A stretch of 60,000 nt of DNA. Origin: Symsagittifera roscoffensis (Eukaryota; Xenacoelomorpha; Acoela; Convolutidae). Both the position numbers and the translations under genes were made by a program. The stretch covers positions 1,738,001 to 1,798,000 of the forward strand of contig NW_026970820.1 in the NCBI RefSeq assembly GCF_963678635.1. The letters run 5' to 3'. Each line of letters starts with the position of its first letter. Within the stretch, counting starts at the first letter, position 1. The notes under the pieces are model-generated. The model worked only from the letters and a program-made list of their open reading frames with translations. It was not told where the DNA came from and made no database searches. Positions 1-10,655 of the stretch are shown here, in pieces.

Positions 1-839
1 AGTTTTGTTGGCCACTTCCGAAATTAAGACTTTTTTTTCGAAATTTGGCCATTTTTATTTGTAGTAAAATAGTAGTAAAATAGCCGAGAAAAAAAATTGT
101 AAAAACCATAATTTTTATCCAATTTTGACGTTTAAATAATCTATACCTACTAAAATGTCTATGGCAAGCTCAAATAAGCCATCAAAATTCATTTTTTCTC
201 AGCTTTTAAAATTTTTGTTTTTTTGATATACAATGTTGAGTCAGAAACGTAAAAAATCAATTTTTTTCAAAAAGTCAAAATAAAGTGTTCCAATCAATTT
301 GTTTCACTAAAACACACTTTATGAACCTGTTCAGAATGTATTTTTGGGTTAAAGCCGAAAATTCACCCATTTTGAGAAAAGTGGAAAAAACACCTTTTTA
401 GTTAAAAAAAAACCATCTTTTTTGTTGCAGTTTTTGAAAACACTCAAATTTTTGACAGAAATTTTTTTTCTCAAACCTTTATAATTAGGCTCCCCAAACA
501 GTCTACTTTCATCCATTCCTTATCAATATACCCCATTTTTTGAACCAAAACAGAGTTAATAGGTGATTTTTATCAAAAAACGTGTTTTTTACCGTTTTTG
601 CCCCCCATTTCCCTCTATAAGTCAACACATAACAAAATTTTGGCAAAACGGGGCAAAAGTGTATCCTTAGAATTTCAATACGGGGCTGCATGCAAAAAAT
701 TAGGGAATTCTGACCTCCAGTTTTCGAGAACACGACTTATTCTGCATGAAAAGGGTAAAAGGTAAATGTTCCTTCGAACCGACGGGGCCCCTTCCCCTGT
801 CTCTGCTGAACGCCATAGCCGGACGCGGCGGCCACCTAG
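1..839 (+). repeat. Module B0, family B-I, 3' half only
   Basis: The window opens inside a family B module. It matches the second half of B2 (about 5415-6255) almost base for base, with scattered substitutions and one or two indels. It holds one 520-base sub-repeat (TCTATACCTACTAAA-type motif near 141, GTTGAGTCAGAAACG near 234), the GCATGC tail box near 688, the T2 tail hairpin at 781-801 and the closing core at 830-839. No coding potential is seen. Confidence 0.88.
781..839 (+). other. Tail T2 of B-I: hairpin and CTAG core
   Basis: GACGGGG pairs with CCCCTGTC, allowing one bulge (781-801). A small second hairpin GCCG/CGGC (818-829) lies directly before the core GGCCACCTAG (830-839). Same layout at 2364-2423, 6197-6255 and 34035-34093. 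Confidence 0.75.
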
Positions 840-2423
840 TTGTCACTGTGGCCCCGCTTTTTTAGTGACTTTTGATGACTAGGTTCCGCGGGGGGCGGAG
901 CAGGGGAACGCTAAACGCACTCGCAAAAAAGACCACCCTCAGGGTGCTCTTTTTTGCTCGAAAGTCTTGTGAAACGATTTGGAACTGTAAGTATTGGAAG
1001 CAGTTACACACAAAACGTTATGCATCTTTGTGATCATAGTCACAAGTGGTTTTCGACAGCTTCAATCACTCAATCTTGACATGATCTATCTCTAAAATAG
1101 ACTAAATTAAGTGATTTTAAGTTTTTCAATGATTCTTGAAGAGGACTGTCTCAACGAAAACAAGTTTTCGGAAACAGTCCTGGTAACTTATTTTTGATCT
1201 CGTTTTCGAGTCTATCGACTTTCAGTCGTAATTAGTAGGCTAACAGGACCTATATTAGGTATTAAAAAGATTGAGTTTGTACCAAAAACATCAAAAGCAA
1301 GAGATACAAAAACATGAAAAAAGTTCAAAAAATTTAAAAAATTTGAAAAAATTTTCCAAAAAACTTGATTTTTTGTTTTGTCATAAAATAACAAAAAATT
1401 AACGTAAAATGAACTTTCAATAGTCCATTTTGACTAATTTTTACGATTCAAGCACATTTTAACTTAATAACAACATTAAAAAAACCACTGGAAAGGGTGT
1501 TTTTCAGCAAACGCCCTTTTTGACCACACCTACGAAATTGATAACTTTTTATCTAACAAATATAGAGACCTCGGGTTTTTTGCATTGTAATGGGCATACT
1601 GAAGACTACCTCTCGCGTGCTGGAACGAACAATTTTTCTCTTTAATTTTTCCCGCAATTTCGAATTAGGGCGTTTTTTGGCTAATTTTGGTCCTTTTGGG
1701 CGGTAAAAAGTCAAACTTAGAGACAACTGTCAAAAAATCTGTTATCACATGATAGAGTCAACATGCCATGGCGTACCAGATAGTGTCCTGATTCAGACCA
1801 AAATTGCCCTCTAATTGTCCGTGGGGGGAGGAAATTGAAAATTTTTATTTTTGGCGGGAAAATTTGAAATTTTTCAAAAAAACATTTACTCCACAGACAA
1901 CGGTTTTAAACTAATGTTGGCATGGTACACAATTTATCGCTTCATAACTAGGGTCGATTTCTGCCGGGAACATTGATTTTTTAAAAAAATGACCAAAATT
2001 TTTGTTGCATTTTTTCAAAAAAATCAAAATTTTGAGAAAAAAAAAGTTTAAAAATCCTACATATTTAAGCTCCCCAAACTGTCTACTTTCATCCATTCCC
2101 TATCAATATAACCCATTTTCTCAACCAAAATCAAGTTATGGGGCCAAAAAGTCAAAAAACGTGAAAAAACGACATTTCACGCCCATTTTCGCCCCAAAAG
2201 TACCACACATAATGTTTTTTCGGAAAAACGTCACCAGAGTTTTCGCCTTATCTCAAAAAGTTTCAGGGGGGTTGGCAAAATTTCAGAGGGATCTGACCTA
2301 CAGTTTTCGAGAACTTGACTTTTTCTGCAAGAAAAGAATAAAAGGTAAATGTTCTTTCGAACCGACGGGGCCCCCTTCCCCTGTCTCTACTGAACGCCAA
2401 AGCCGGATGCGGCGGCCACCTAG
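840..2423 (+). repeat. Module B1, family B-I, complete but divergent
   Basis: Starts TTGTCACTGTGGCCCCGC right after the B0 core and ends in tail T2. Landmarks: long hairpin 923-957 (one mismatch in the stem), second hairpin 1142-1181, tail hairpin 2364-2385 with one extra C in the loop, core 2414-2423. It is the shortest B copy (1584 bases) and its middle (about 1250-1900) differs most from the other B copies: I do not see the usual paired sub-repeats there. It is probably an older or recombined copy. Confidence 0.85.
852..909 (+). other. G-rich start of B-I with nested complementarity
   Basis: CCCCGC (852-857) can pair with GCGGGG (888-893), which itself lies in the loop of GTTCC (883-887) / GGAAC (905-909). 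On RNA or single-stranded DNA this would be a pseudoknot. The same three pieces recur in B2 and B4. Confidence 0.45.
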
Positions 2424-2855
2424 CACCCTCAAGGTCACGTGACTTAATTTTGTTTTTGGTATTTTCTGAAACCAAAAGAGAGCGTGGTCATGCATCATGC
2501 ATCGACATCATGTGCTCAAGCAAATACGTGGACTTCTACGCATTCCCATACGCATTCCCATTCGCATTAATTTCGCCAGGTGAAAATTTTTTAAAGAAAA
2601 ATTCTGATAAATTTTAACTTAAACTACCATCAAAAAACGCAAAGATTTCAAAGTGTGAAACAATCAAGTTTTTGCTATTACCGGGCATGTAGTGAGACTG
2701 AATCCGGCAAAAATAAATTGAAAAATGAAGGAAATGGAAAGAAAAAAATTGTTCAAAATAAGAACGCAACATCAAAAACTTATTTGATCTCCGCTAAGGT
2801 CATAATTCTGATCAGGCTGATTTCAGATTTTAAGCGTACAATTTACGGTTACGGC

Positions 2856-2892
2856 TGCTCCCTCTACAGGTCCCAGAGGGACCGAGTGAGCA
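2856..2892 (+). other. Family A mid hairpin (example in A1)
   Basis: Inner stem GGTCCC/GGGACC with loop AGA (2869-2883) inside an outer stem TGCTC (2856-2860) / GAGCA (2888-2892). Present in all 19 A modules at about 430-465 bases from the start. The inner stem is unchanged in every copy I read. Confidence 0.8.
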
Positions 2893-3459
2893 TCCTACCT
2901 CGATCCAGGTTAACGGATAGTTGTTCTTAATTTTTCCAAAAATTTTTTTTCACTAATGCTTGTTTTCATTTCCTGATGAGAAGCTGTATTAATTTTAAAA
3001 AAATTGATTTTATTAATCAATGCTTCCAAGAACAACTGATGTTAGGTGGTTGCAAATGCGGTTGCTGAAAACTAGTAAGGGATAATGATGAGAAAAATTG
3101 TAAGTTTTCAAATGAATTTAAAAACAGTTTTTTTCTTTTTTTTCTTTTTGTAAATCGGGAGAAATGAATCATTTTTTTTAAAGTTTTCCTCGCACCAACC
3201 ACTGTTCTTAAGTAATGAAGATTCCTGTTCTAGCCGTTTATAACACTTTGGCAGAAAAAACATCAATATGATGTAAAATGTTTTAAAAAAGAGAAAAATT
3301 TAAAAATTATGTTTTTTTTTAAAAATCAAAAATTTGTAATTTTCAAAATTGAAAAAAAGTGAAAATTAATTGCATATTACGACTCAGCGTACCCATTTTA
3401 GTGGGTATAGCATTTTGAATCACCAAAAAATGTTAAAAATTGTAGATTTTATGAAGTTT

Positions 3460-3581
3460 TCATTTTGGCTATTTTTCCTTGTCGCCTCCACTTAAGGCAC
3501 CTTTGAGCCAACTTGAGAAACTGGAACCTAAACAAGCTATACAGATAGTCTGAATGAGCCATTTTCAGCGTGATAACACGC
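3460..3581 (+). repeat. Best conserved block of family A (example in A1)
   Basis: Holds GTCGCCTCCACTTAAGGCAC, GAGCCAACTTGAGAAACTGG and the GCGTG-ATAA-CACGC hairpin (3568-3581). In the other 17 full A modules this block differs by only a few bases, while flanking poly-A/T stretches vary freely. No known RNA gene, promoter box or protein is recognised in it. Confidence 0.7.
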
Positions 3582-3667
3582 TTGGAAGAAAAAAAAAACT
3601 GCAGAAAAGAAAGGAAATTTTGAACTTTAACCTTTTTTCTTCTTCAAATGGCGATACTTAGAATAAT

Positions 3668-3681
3668 TTTTCAGCTGAAAA
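3668..3681 (+). other. 14-base palindrome in A modules
   Basis: TTTTCAGCTGAAAA is its own reverse complement and recurs in most A copies. It is altered in A3 and A10 (CATCTG) and A5 (GTGCTG). Confidence 0.6.
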
Positions 3682-4464
3682 GTTCAAAAAAAATCAAAAA
3701 ATTCAAATTTTGAAAAAATTTTAAAAAAATCTCATCAGTCTGTTTATTGGAGTCTTCGAGGTTTTGGGAGACCTTATCTGGCGGCTAACAACAAGTGGAT
3801 CACTTATTTTAAATTTTTGAGAAAGGTCAAAAAAACCTGTTTTTACGATTTTTTAGACAGAATTCCGAAAGCAATATCTTGGCTAAAAACAAAAATGAGG
3901 GCCTAAAAATAGTACAAACAGTACTCCCACATAAAGTACATTAGGTTGGAAAGAAGAAATTGACTCTGATTCAAAAATCGTTTTATAACTTTATTTCTGA
4001 ACAAAAAATTGTAAAAAAATCAAAAACTGAAAAATTTTTTGAAAAAAATGATTGTTTTGAAAAAGTGCCAATTTTCAGCTGAAACTTTTCAGTTTATCTT
4101 AAAAAGCCAGAGCAAGGCCCTTTAAGCTCAAATAAATTAATTAAGCAAATTATTTTCAAGTTTTTTCGTTAAAGGCTTTTATTTTGAAAAAGTATTCAAA
4201 AATGGGTAAAAAAAAGTCAAAAAAATCAATTTTCTCAGATTCAAAAACCTTCACCACCATGATGATTAGTTCGCTAGATAGGACTGCTGAAACCAATTTA
4301 TACGTATTTTCATAAGTATATCAAAATTTTTTTTTATTTTTGAGAATTAAGCAAAATAAAAACTTTTCCCAAATTGGGCAAAAAGCCCAAATTAGCCCAA
4401 ACACCTGTTAAAAATTGTTGGGTCGAAAAATCACAAAAGGAAACCCCTATTTGTTTGACATTTT

Positions 4465-4624
4465 AGGGCCGCATGCAAAAAATTAGACCAATCTAACCTG
4501 ACAATTTCGAGAATCAACTTTTTTGTCAAAATTCTCTAAAGACCAATTTAGGGAGATTACTTGTACCGGTGGGGGCCCTACCCCACCTAAAAAATTTTTG
4601 AAATGCTGGAACGCGGCCACCTAG
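4465..4624 (+). other. Tail T1a: GCATGC box, hairpin and CTAG core (example in A1)
   Basis: The end of A1 shows the tail layout: GGCCGCATGC (4468-4477), a box of about 60 bases ending in a GAGAATC(A/G)AC-like motif, spacer, hairpin GGTGGGG/CCCCACC (4568-4587), about 27 bases, then GGCCACCTAG (4615-4624). T1a also has a TCTCTAAA...TTTAGGGAGA inverted repeat just before the hairpin. Other T1a tails: A6, A7, A9, A10, A11, A15, A17, A18. Confidence 0.8.
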
Positions 4625-4707
4625 TTGTCACTGTGGCCCCGCTGTATTCTTGACTTTTGAGGAGAAGGTTCCGCGGGGGGCGGAGCAGGGGAACGCTTAA
4701 CGCACTC

Positions 4708-4741
4708 GCAAAAGGAGCACCCTTCGGGTGCTCTTTTTTGC
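4708..4741 (+). other. Family B long hairpin, B-I form (example in B2)
   Basis: GCAAAAGGAGCACCC-TTC-GGGTGCTC, then TTTTTTGC. The stem runs through the A/T arms with one slip. It looks like a bacterial intrinsic terminator (GC stem, then T run), but the T run is itself paired with the A run, and there is no gene upstream. Also at 923-957 (one mismatch), 30920-30954 and 32545-32578. Confidence 0.78.
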
Positions 4742-4931
4742 TCGAAAGTTTTCTGAAACGGTATCTGATGAACTTTGTCAGGTGTCACAAAAGCAACAAC
4801 ACAAAACGTTCTGTATGTGATTAGAAAAGGTCAAAAAAAATTTCTCATACTTTCAATGACTGAATCTACACCTGATCAGTCTCTAGAGAACTCTAAACCA
4901 AAGTAACTTTTGTTTTTTAGTGATTCATGAA

Positions 4932-4973
4932 GAGGACCGTTCCAACGAAAACAAGTTTTCGGAAACAGTCCTC
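4932..4973 (+). other. Family B second hairpin (example in B2)
   Basis: Two-part stem: GAGGACCGT/ACAGTCCTC outside (one mismatch; GAGGACTGT in B3 is fully paired), CGAAAAC/GTTTTCG inside, separated by a small internal loop. Also at 1142-1181, 31148-31189, 32772-32811, 48043-48082, 49681-49720 and 51323-51362. Confidence 0.8.
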
Positions 4974-6364
4974 AGATTTTTTTTCGAGCCCATTGTCAAG
5001 TACGTGAACTTTCAATTGTGAATTATAGCTGAATTGGACTTGGAATTTGTCCCAAAAAGGTTAAGTTTGTCTCAAATTGATTAGAAGCAAAAGAAAAAAA
5101 AACATTGTTTTTTTATTTGGAAAAAAAAAGTTGAGTCAAAAACGTGAAAAAATCCTTTTATCAAAAGTCATAAAAAGTAACTCCAATTTTCTTAAAGCAC
5201 AAGGCTACAATATAAGAACCTGTTTAGGAGGTTTCCATGACCAAAGCCGTAAAATTTCCATATTTAGAGAAAAGGCAAAAAAAAAACAACTTTTTGGTTA
5301 ACTCAAAAAGGTAGATAAATCGGGTAAAGTCGTCTTCAAACCTGTAGGATCGAAACGTGATCTAAATAGGGTACATATGTAGTGTCCTTGTTAGGTCGCA
5401 TGCAAAAAACTAGAACAGTTTTGTTGGCCACTTCCGAAATTAAGACTTTTTTTTCGAAATTTGGCCATTTTTATTTGTAGTAAAATAGTAGTAAAATAGC
5501 CGAGAAAAAAAACTGTAAAAACCAAAATTTTTATCCAATTTTGACGTTTAAATACTCTATACCTATTAAAATGTCTATGGCAAGCTCAAATAAGCCATCA
5601 AAATTCATTTTTTCTCACTTTTTAAAATTTTTGTTTTTTTGATGTACAATGTTGAGTCAGAAACGTGAAAAATCAATTTTTTTCAAAAAGTCAAAATAAA
5701 GTGTTCCAATCAATTTGTTTCACTAAAACACACTTTATGAGCCTGTTCAGAATGTGTTTTTGGGTTAAAGCCGAAAATTCACCCATTTTGAGAAAAGTGG
5801 AAAAAACACCTTTTTAGTTAAAAAAAAACCATCATTTTTGTTGCAGTTTTTGAAAAAAATCAAATTTTTGAGAAAAAAAATTTTTCTCAAACTTTTATAT
5901 TTAGGCTCCCCAAACAGTCTTCTTTCATCCATTCCTTGTCAATATACCCCATTTTTTGAACCAAAACAGAGTTAATATGTAATTTTTATCAAAAATCGTG
6001 TTTTTTACCATTTTTGCCCCCCATTTCCCTCTATAAGTCAACACATAACAAAATTTTGGCAAAACGGGGCAAAAGTGTATCCTTAGAATTTGAATACGGG
6101 GCCGCATGCAAAAAATTAGGGAATTCTGACCTCCAGTTTTCGAGAACACGACTTATTCTGCACGAAAGGTAATATAGGTAAATGTTCTTTCGAACCGACG
6201 GGGCCCCTTCCCCTGTCTCTACTGAACGCCAAAGCCGGACGCGGCGGCCACCTAGCACCCTCAAGGTCACGTGACTTACTTTTGTTTTTGGTATTTTCTG
6301 AAACCAAAAGAGAGCGTGGTCATGCATCGACATCATGTGCTCAAGCAAATACGTGGACTTCTAC

Positions 6365-6408
6365 GCATTCCCATTAGCAATGCGCCCTTCGGGCGCAAAT
6401 GCCAATGC
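6365..6408 (+). other. Family A head hairpin (example in A2)
   Basis: Stem GCGCCC/GGGCGC with loop TTC (6382-6396), extended by an imperfect outer stem from GCATT (6365) to AATGC (6408). Found about 100-140 bases after the start of most A modules. Loop TTC, ATC or TTA; stem damaged in A3, A7, A10, A11, A16, A17 and A19; absent in A1. Confidence 0.75.
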
Positions 6409-8382
6409 TCAACTAATTTTGCCAGGTGAAAAAAAAATTATTTAAAAAGTTCTGCTAAACTTTATTTTAAACTACCACCAAAAAACGGAAAGATTTCAAA
6501 GTGTAAAACAATCAAATTTTTGCCAATACCGGGCTTGCAATGAGACTGATGTTGGCAAAAGTAAAATAGAAAATGTAGAAAATGGAAAGAAAAAAATTGT
6601 TCAAAATAAGAACGCAACATCAAAAACTTATTTGATCTCCGCTCAAATCATAATTCAGATCAGGCTGATTTCAGATTTTAAGCGTAGAGTTTACGGTTAC
6701 GGCTGCTCCCTCTACAGGTCCCAGAGGGACCGAGTGAGCATCCTACCTCGATCCAGGATAACGGATAGTTGTTTTTAGTTTTTCACAAAATTTTTTTTCA
6801 CTATTCCTTGTTTTCAATTCCTCATGAGAAGCTGTATTAACTTTCAAAAAAAGTGTTTTTATTAATCAATGCTTCCAAGAACAACTGATGTTAGGCGGTT
6901 ACAAATGCGGTTGGTGAAAACTAGTAAGGGATAATGATGACGAAATTTGTAAGTTTTCAAATGAATTTAAAAACAGTTTTTTTCTTTTTTCTTTTATAAA
7001 TCGGTAGAAATGAATCACTTTTTTTTTAAGTTTTCCTCGCACCACCCACTGTTCTTAAGTAATGAAGATTCCTGTTCTAGCCGTTTATAACACTTTGGTA
7101 GAAAAAACATCAATATGATGTAAAATGTTTTAAAAAAAAGAAAAATTTAAAAATTATATTTAAAAAAAAAAAATCAAAAATTCAAAATTGAAAAAAAGTG
7201 AAAATTAGTTGCATATTACGATTCAGCGTACCCAACTTAGTGGGTCTAGCATTTTAAATTACCAAAAAATATTGAAAATTGTAGATTTTATGAAGTTTTC
7301 ATTTTGGCTATTTTTCCTTGTCGCCTCCACTTAAGGCACCTTTGAGCCAACTTGAGAAACTGGAACCTAAACAAGCTGCACAGATGGTCAAAATGAGCCA
7401 TTTTCAGCGTGATAACACGCCTGGAAGAAGAAAAACTCCAGAAAAGAAAGAAAATTATGAACTTTAACCTTTTTTCTTCTTTAAATGGCGATACTTAGAA
7501 TAATTTTTCAGCTGAAAAGTTCAAAAAATATCAAAAATTTCAAATTTTGACAAAAATTTTAAAAAATCTCATCAGTCTATTTATTGGAGTGTTCGAGGTT
7601 TTGGGAGACCTTATCTGGCGGCTACCAACAAGTGGATCACTCATTTTAAAGTTTTGAGAAAGGTCAAAAAAACATGTTTTTTTGATTTTTTTGACAGAAT
7701 TCCGGAAGCAATATCTTGGCTAAAAACAAGAATGAGGGCCTAAAATTAGTACAAACAGTACTCCCACATAAGGTACATTAGGTTGGAAACAAAAAACTTA
7801 CTCTGACTCAAAAATCGTTTTTTAACTTTATTTCTGAACAAGAAATTGAAAAGAAATCAAAAACTTAAAAATATTTAGAAAAAAATGATTGTTTTGAAAA
7901 AGTGCTAATTTTTAGCTGAAACTTTTCATTTTAGCTAATAAAGCCAGAGCACTGCCCTTTAAGCTCAAATAAATTAATTAGGCAAATTATTTTCAAGTTT
8001 TTTCGTTAGAGGCTTTCATTTTGAAAAAGTATTCAAAAATGGGTAAAAAAAAGTCAAAAAAATCAATTTTCTCCGATTGAAAAGCCTCCACTACCATGAT
8101 GATTAGTTCGTTAGTTAGGACTGCTGAGATCAATTTAGACGTATTTTCATAAGTTTGAGAATTAAGCAAAATAAAAACTTTTCCCAAATTGGGCAAAAAG
8201 CCCAAATTAGCCCAAACACCTGTTAAAAATTGTTGGGTCAAAAAGTCACAAAAGGAAACCCCTATTCGTTTGACATTTTAGGGCCGCATGCAAAAAATTA
8301 GACCAATCTAACCTGACAATTTCGAGAATCGACTTTTTTGCAAAATTTCTCTATAGTCCATTTGAGGGATATTACTTGTACC

Positions 8383-8440
8383 GGTGGGGGCCCCTACCCC
8401 ACCTCAAAAAATTTTGTAATGCTGGAACGCGGCCACCTAG
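8383..8440 (+). other. Tail T1b: hairpin and CTAG core (example in A2)
   Basis: GGTGGGG (8383-8389), 7-base loop, CCCCACC (8397-8403), about 27 bases, then GGCCACCTAG (8431-8440). T1b differs from T1a by a 7-base rather than a 6-base loop and by the spacer text (TCTCTATAGTCCATTTGAGG). Other T1b tails: A3, A4, A5, A8, A12, A13, A14, A16. Confidence 0.8.
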
Positions 8441-10655
8441 CACCCTCAAGGTCACGTGACTTAATTTTGTTTTTGGTATTTTCTGAAACCAAAAGCAAGC
8501 ATGGTCATGCATCGACATCATGTGCTCAAGCAAATACGTGGACTTCTACGCATTCCCATTCGCAATGCGCCCATCGGGCTCAAATGCCAATGCTCAATTA
8601 ATTTTGCCAGGTGAAAAAAAAATTATTTAAAAACTCTGCTAAACTTTATTTTAAACTACCACCAAAAAACGCAAAGATTTCAAAGTGTAAAACAATCAAA
8701 TTTTTGCCAATACCGGGCTTGCAATGAGACTGATGTTGGCAAAAGTAAAATAGAAAATGTAGAAAATGGAAAGAAAAAAATTGTTCAAAATAAGAACGCA
8801 ACATCAAAAACTTATTTGATCTCCGCTCAAATCATAATTCAGATCAGGCTGATTTCAGATTTTAAGCGTAGAATTTACGGTTACGGCTGCTCCCTCTACA
8901 GGTCCCAGAGGGACCGAGTGAGCATCCTACCTCGATCCAGGTTAACGGATAGTTGTTCTTAATTTTTCACAAATTTTTTTTTCTCTAATGCTTGTTTTCA
9001 CTTCCTCATGAGAAGCTGTATTAATTTTTAAAAAATTTATTTTATCCATCAATGCTTCCAAGAACAACTGATTTTAGGCGATTACAAATGCGGTTGTTGA
9101 AACTAGTAAGGGATAATGATGAGAAAAATTGTAAGTTTTCAAATGAATTTAAAAACAGTTTTTTTCCTTTTTTTCTTTTGTAAATCGGGAGAAATGAATC
9201 AGTTTTTTTTTTAAGTTTTCCTCGCACCACCCACTGTTCCTAAGTAATGAAGATTCCTGTTCTAGCCGTTTATAACACTTTGGCAGAAAAAACATCAATA
9301 TGATGTAAAATGTTTTAAAAAAGAGAAAAATTTAAAAATTATGTTTTTTTTAAAAAATCAAAAAATTGTAATTTTCAAAATTGAAAAAAAGTAAAAGTTA
9401 ATTGCATATTACGATTCACCGTACCCAACTTAGTGGGTATAGCATTTTAAATTACCAAAAAATGTTGAAAATTGTAGATTTTATGAAGTTTTCATTTTGG
9501 CTATTTTTCCTTGTCGCCTCCACTTAAGGCACCTTTGAGCCAACTTGAGAAACTGGAACCTAAACAAGCTATACAGATAGTCTCAATGAGCCATTTTCAG
9601 CGTGATAACACGCCTGGAAGAAAAAAAACTCCAGAAAAGAAAGAAAATTTTGAACTTTAACCTTTTTTCTTCTTCAAATGGCGATACTTAGAATAATTTT
9701 TCATCTGAAAAGTTCAAAAAAAATCAAAAAATTCAAATTTTGAAAATTTTTTTAAAAAATCTCATCAGTCTGTTTATTGGAGTCTTCGAGGTTTTGAGAG
9801 ATCTTATCTGGCGGCTAACAACAAAAGGATCATTTATTATAAAAATTTGAGAAAGGTCAAAAAAACATGTTTTTTCGACTTTTTTGACAGAATTTCGAAA
9901 GCAATATCTTGGCAAAAAACAAGAATGAGGGCCTAAAATTAGTACAAACAGTACTCCCACATAAGGTACATTAGGTTGGAAACAAAAAATTTACTCTGAC
10001 TCAAAAATCGTTTTTTAACTTTATTTCTGAACAAGAAATTGAAAAGAAATCAAAAACTTAAAAATTTTTTGAAAAAAAAGATTGTTTTGAAAAAGTGCCA
10101 ATTTTTAGCTGAAACTTTTCATTTTAGCTAATAAAGCCAGAGCAATGCCCTTTAAGCTCAAATAAATTAATTATGCAAATTACTTTGAAGTTTTTTCGTT
10201 AAAGCCTTTTATTTTGAAAAAGTATTCAAAAATGGGTAAAAAAAAGTCAAAAAAATCAATTTTCTCCGATTCAAAAACCTCCACTACCATGATGATTAGT
10301 TCGTTAGATAGGACTGCTGAGATCAATTTAGACGTATTTTCATAAGTATATCAAAATTTTTATTTATTTTTGAGAATTAAGCAAAATAAAAACTTTTCCC
10401 AAATTGGGCAAAAAGCCCAAATTAGCCCAAACACCTGTTAAAAATTGTTGGGTCAAAAAATCACAAAAGGAAACCCCTATTCGTTTGCCATTTTAGGGCC
10501 GCATGCAAAAAATTAGACCAATCTAACCTGACAATTTCGAGAATCGACTTTTTTGCAAAATTTCTCTATAGTCCATTTGAGGGATATTACTTGTACCGGT
10601 GGGGGCCCCTACCCCACCTCAAAAAATTTTGTAATGCTGGAACGCGGCCACCTAG
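8441..10655 (+). repeat. Module A3, family A
   Basis: Head CACGTG type. Head hairpin 8567-8581 is the GCGCCC-ATC-GGGCTC variant, with one stem pair lost. Mid hairpin inner stem 8901-8915, tail T1b hairpin 10598-10618, core 10646-10655. It shares GATTTTAGGCGATTACAAAT with A7 and A10, which marks these three as a sub-group. The palindrome TTTTCAGCTGAAAA of other A copies reads TTTTCATCTGAAAA here. Confidence 0.9.

Larger units (their letters stand above)
2424..4624 (+). repeat. Module A1, family A, head hairpin lost
   Basis: Starts CACCCTCAAGGTCACGTG and ends in tail subtype T1a. Mid hairpin 2856-2892 (inner stem 2869-2883), GCGTG/CACGC hairpin 3568-3581, AGTAC/GTACT hairpin 3911-3925, GCATGC 4471-4476, tail hairpin 4568-4587, core 4615-4624. 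The GCGCCC/GGGCGC head hairpin of the other A copies is missing. In its place the stretch around 2550-2570 repeats a GCATTCCCAT unit, and a short extra CATGCAT unit sits near 2490-2500. Its body is closest to A17: both have CACGCTTGG and GGTTGGAAAGAAG. Confidence 0.9.
4625..6255 (+). repeat. Module B2, family B-I
   Basis: Starts TTGTCACTGTGGCCCCGC and ends in T2. Long hairpin 4708-4741, second hairpin 4932-4973 (one C/A mismatch), two 520-base sub-repeats, tail hairpin 6197-6217, core 6246-6255. Its 3' half is nearly the same as B0 (1-839). This suggests that B0 and B2 come from one recent amplification although B1 and A1 lie between them. Confidence 0.9.
6256..8440 (+). repeat. Module A2, family A, small deletion
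   Basis: Head CACGTG type. Head hairpin 6382-6396 (with flanking GCATT/AATGC pairing, 6365-6408), mid hairpin inner stem 6717-6731, tail subtype T1b with hairpin 8383-8403, core 8431-8440. At 2185 bases it is the shortest full A. Near 8150-8160 it lacks about 27 bases found in other A copies (the stretch between TTTTCATAAG and TTTGAGAATTA). Confidence 0.9.

Noticed and set aside
890-906. G-quadruplex in the G-rich start of B-I
   Set aside because: Only two separated runs of three or more G are present, so an intramolecular four-run motif is not met.
2869-2883. tRNA or 5S rRNA fragment at the mid hairpin
   Set aside because: No cloverleaf, no A/B box pair and no CCA-adjacent acceptor stem; only one nested hairpin is present.
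3046-3051. Nematode telomere repeat (TTAGGC) in A modules
   Set aside because: The hexamer occurs singly at a fixed place in each module (as in GTTAGGCGG of many copies, GTTAGGTGG in A1), never in tandem, so it is no sign of a telomere.
4708-4741. Bacterial intrinsic terminator
   Set aside because: The shape fits, but the T run is paired with an A run upstream, no gene precedes it, and the surroundings are not bacterial.
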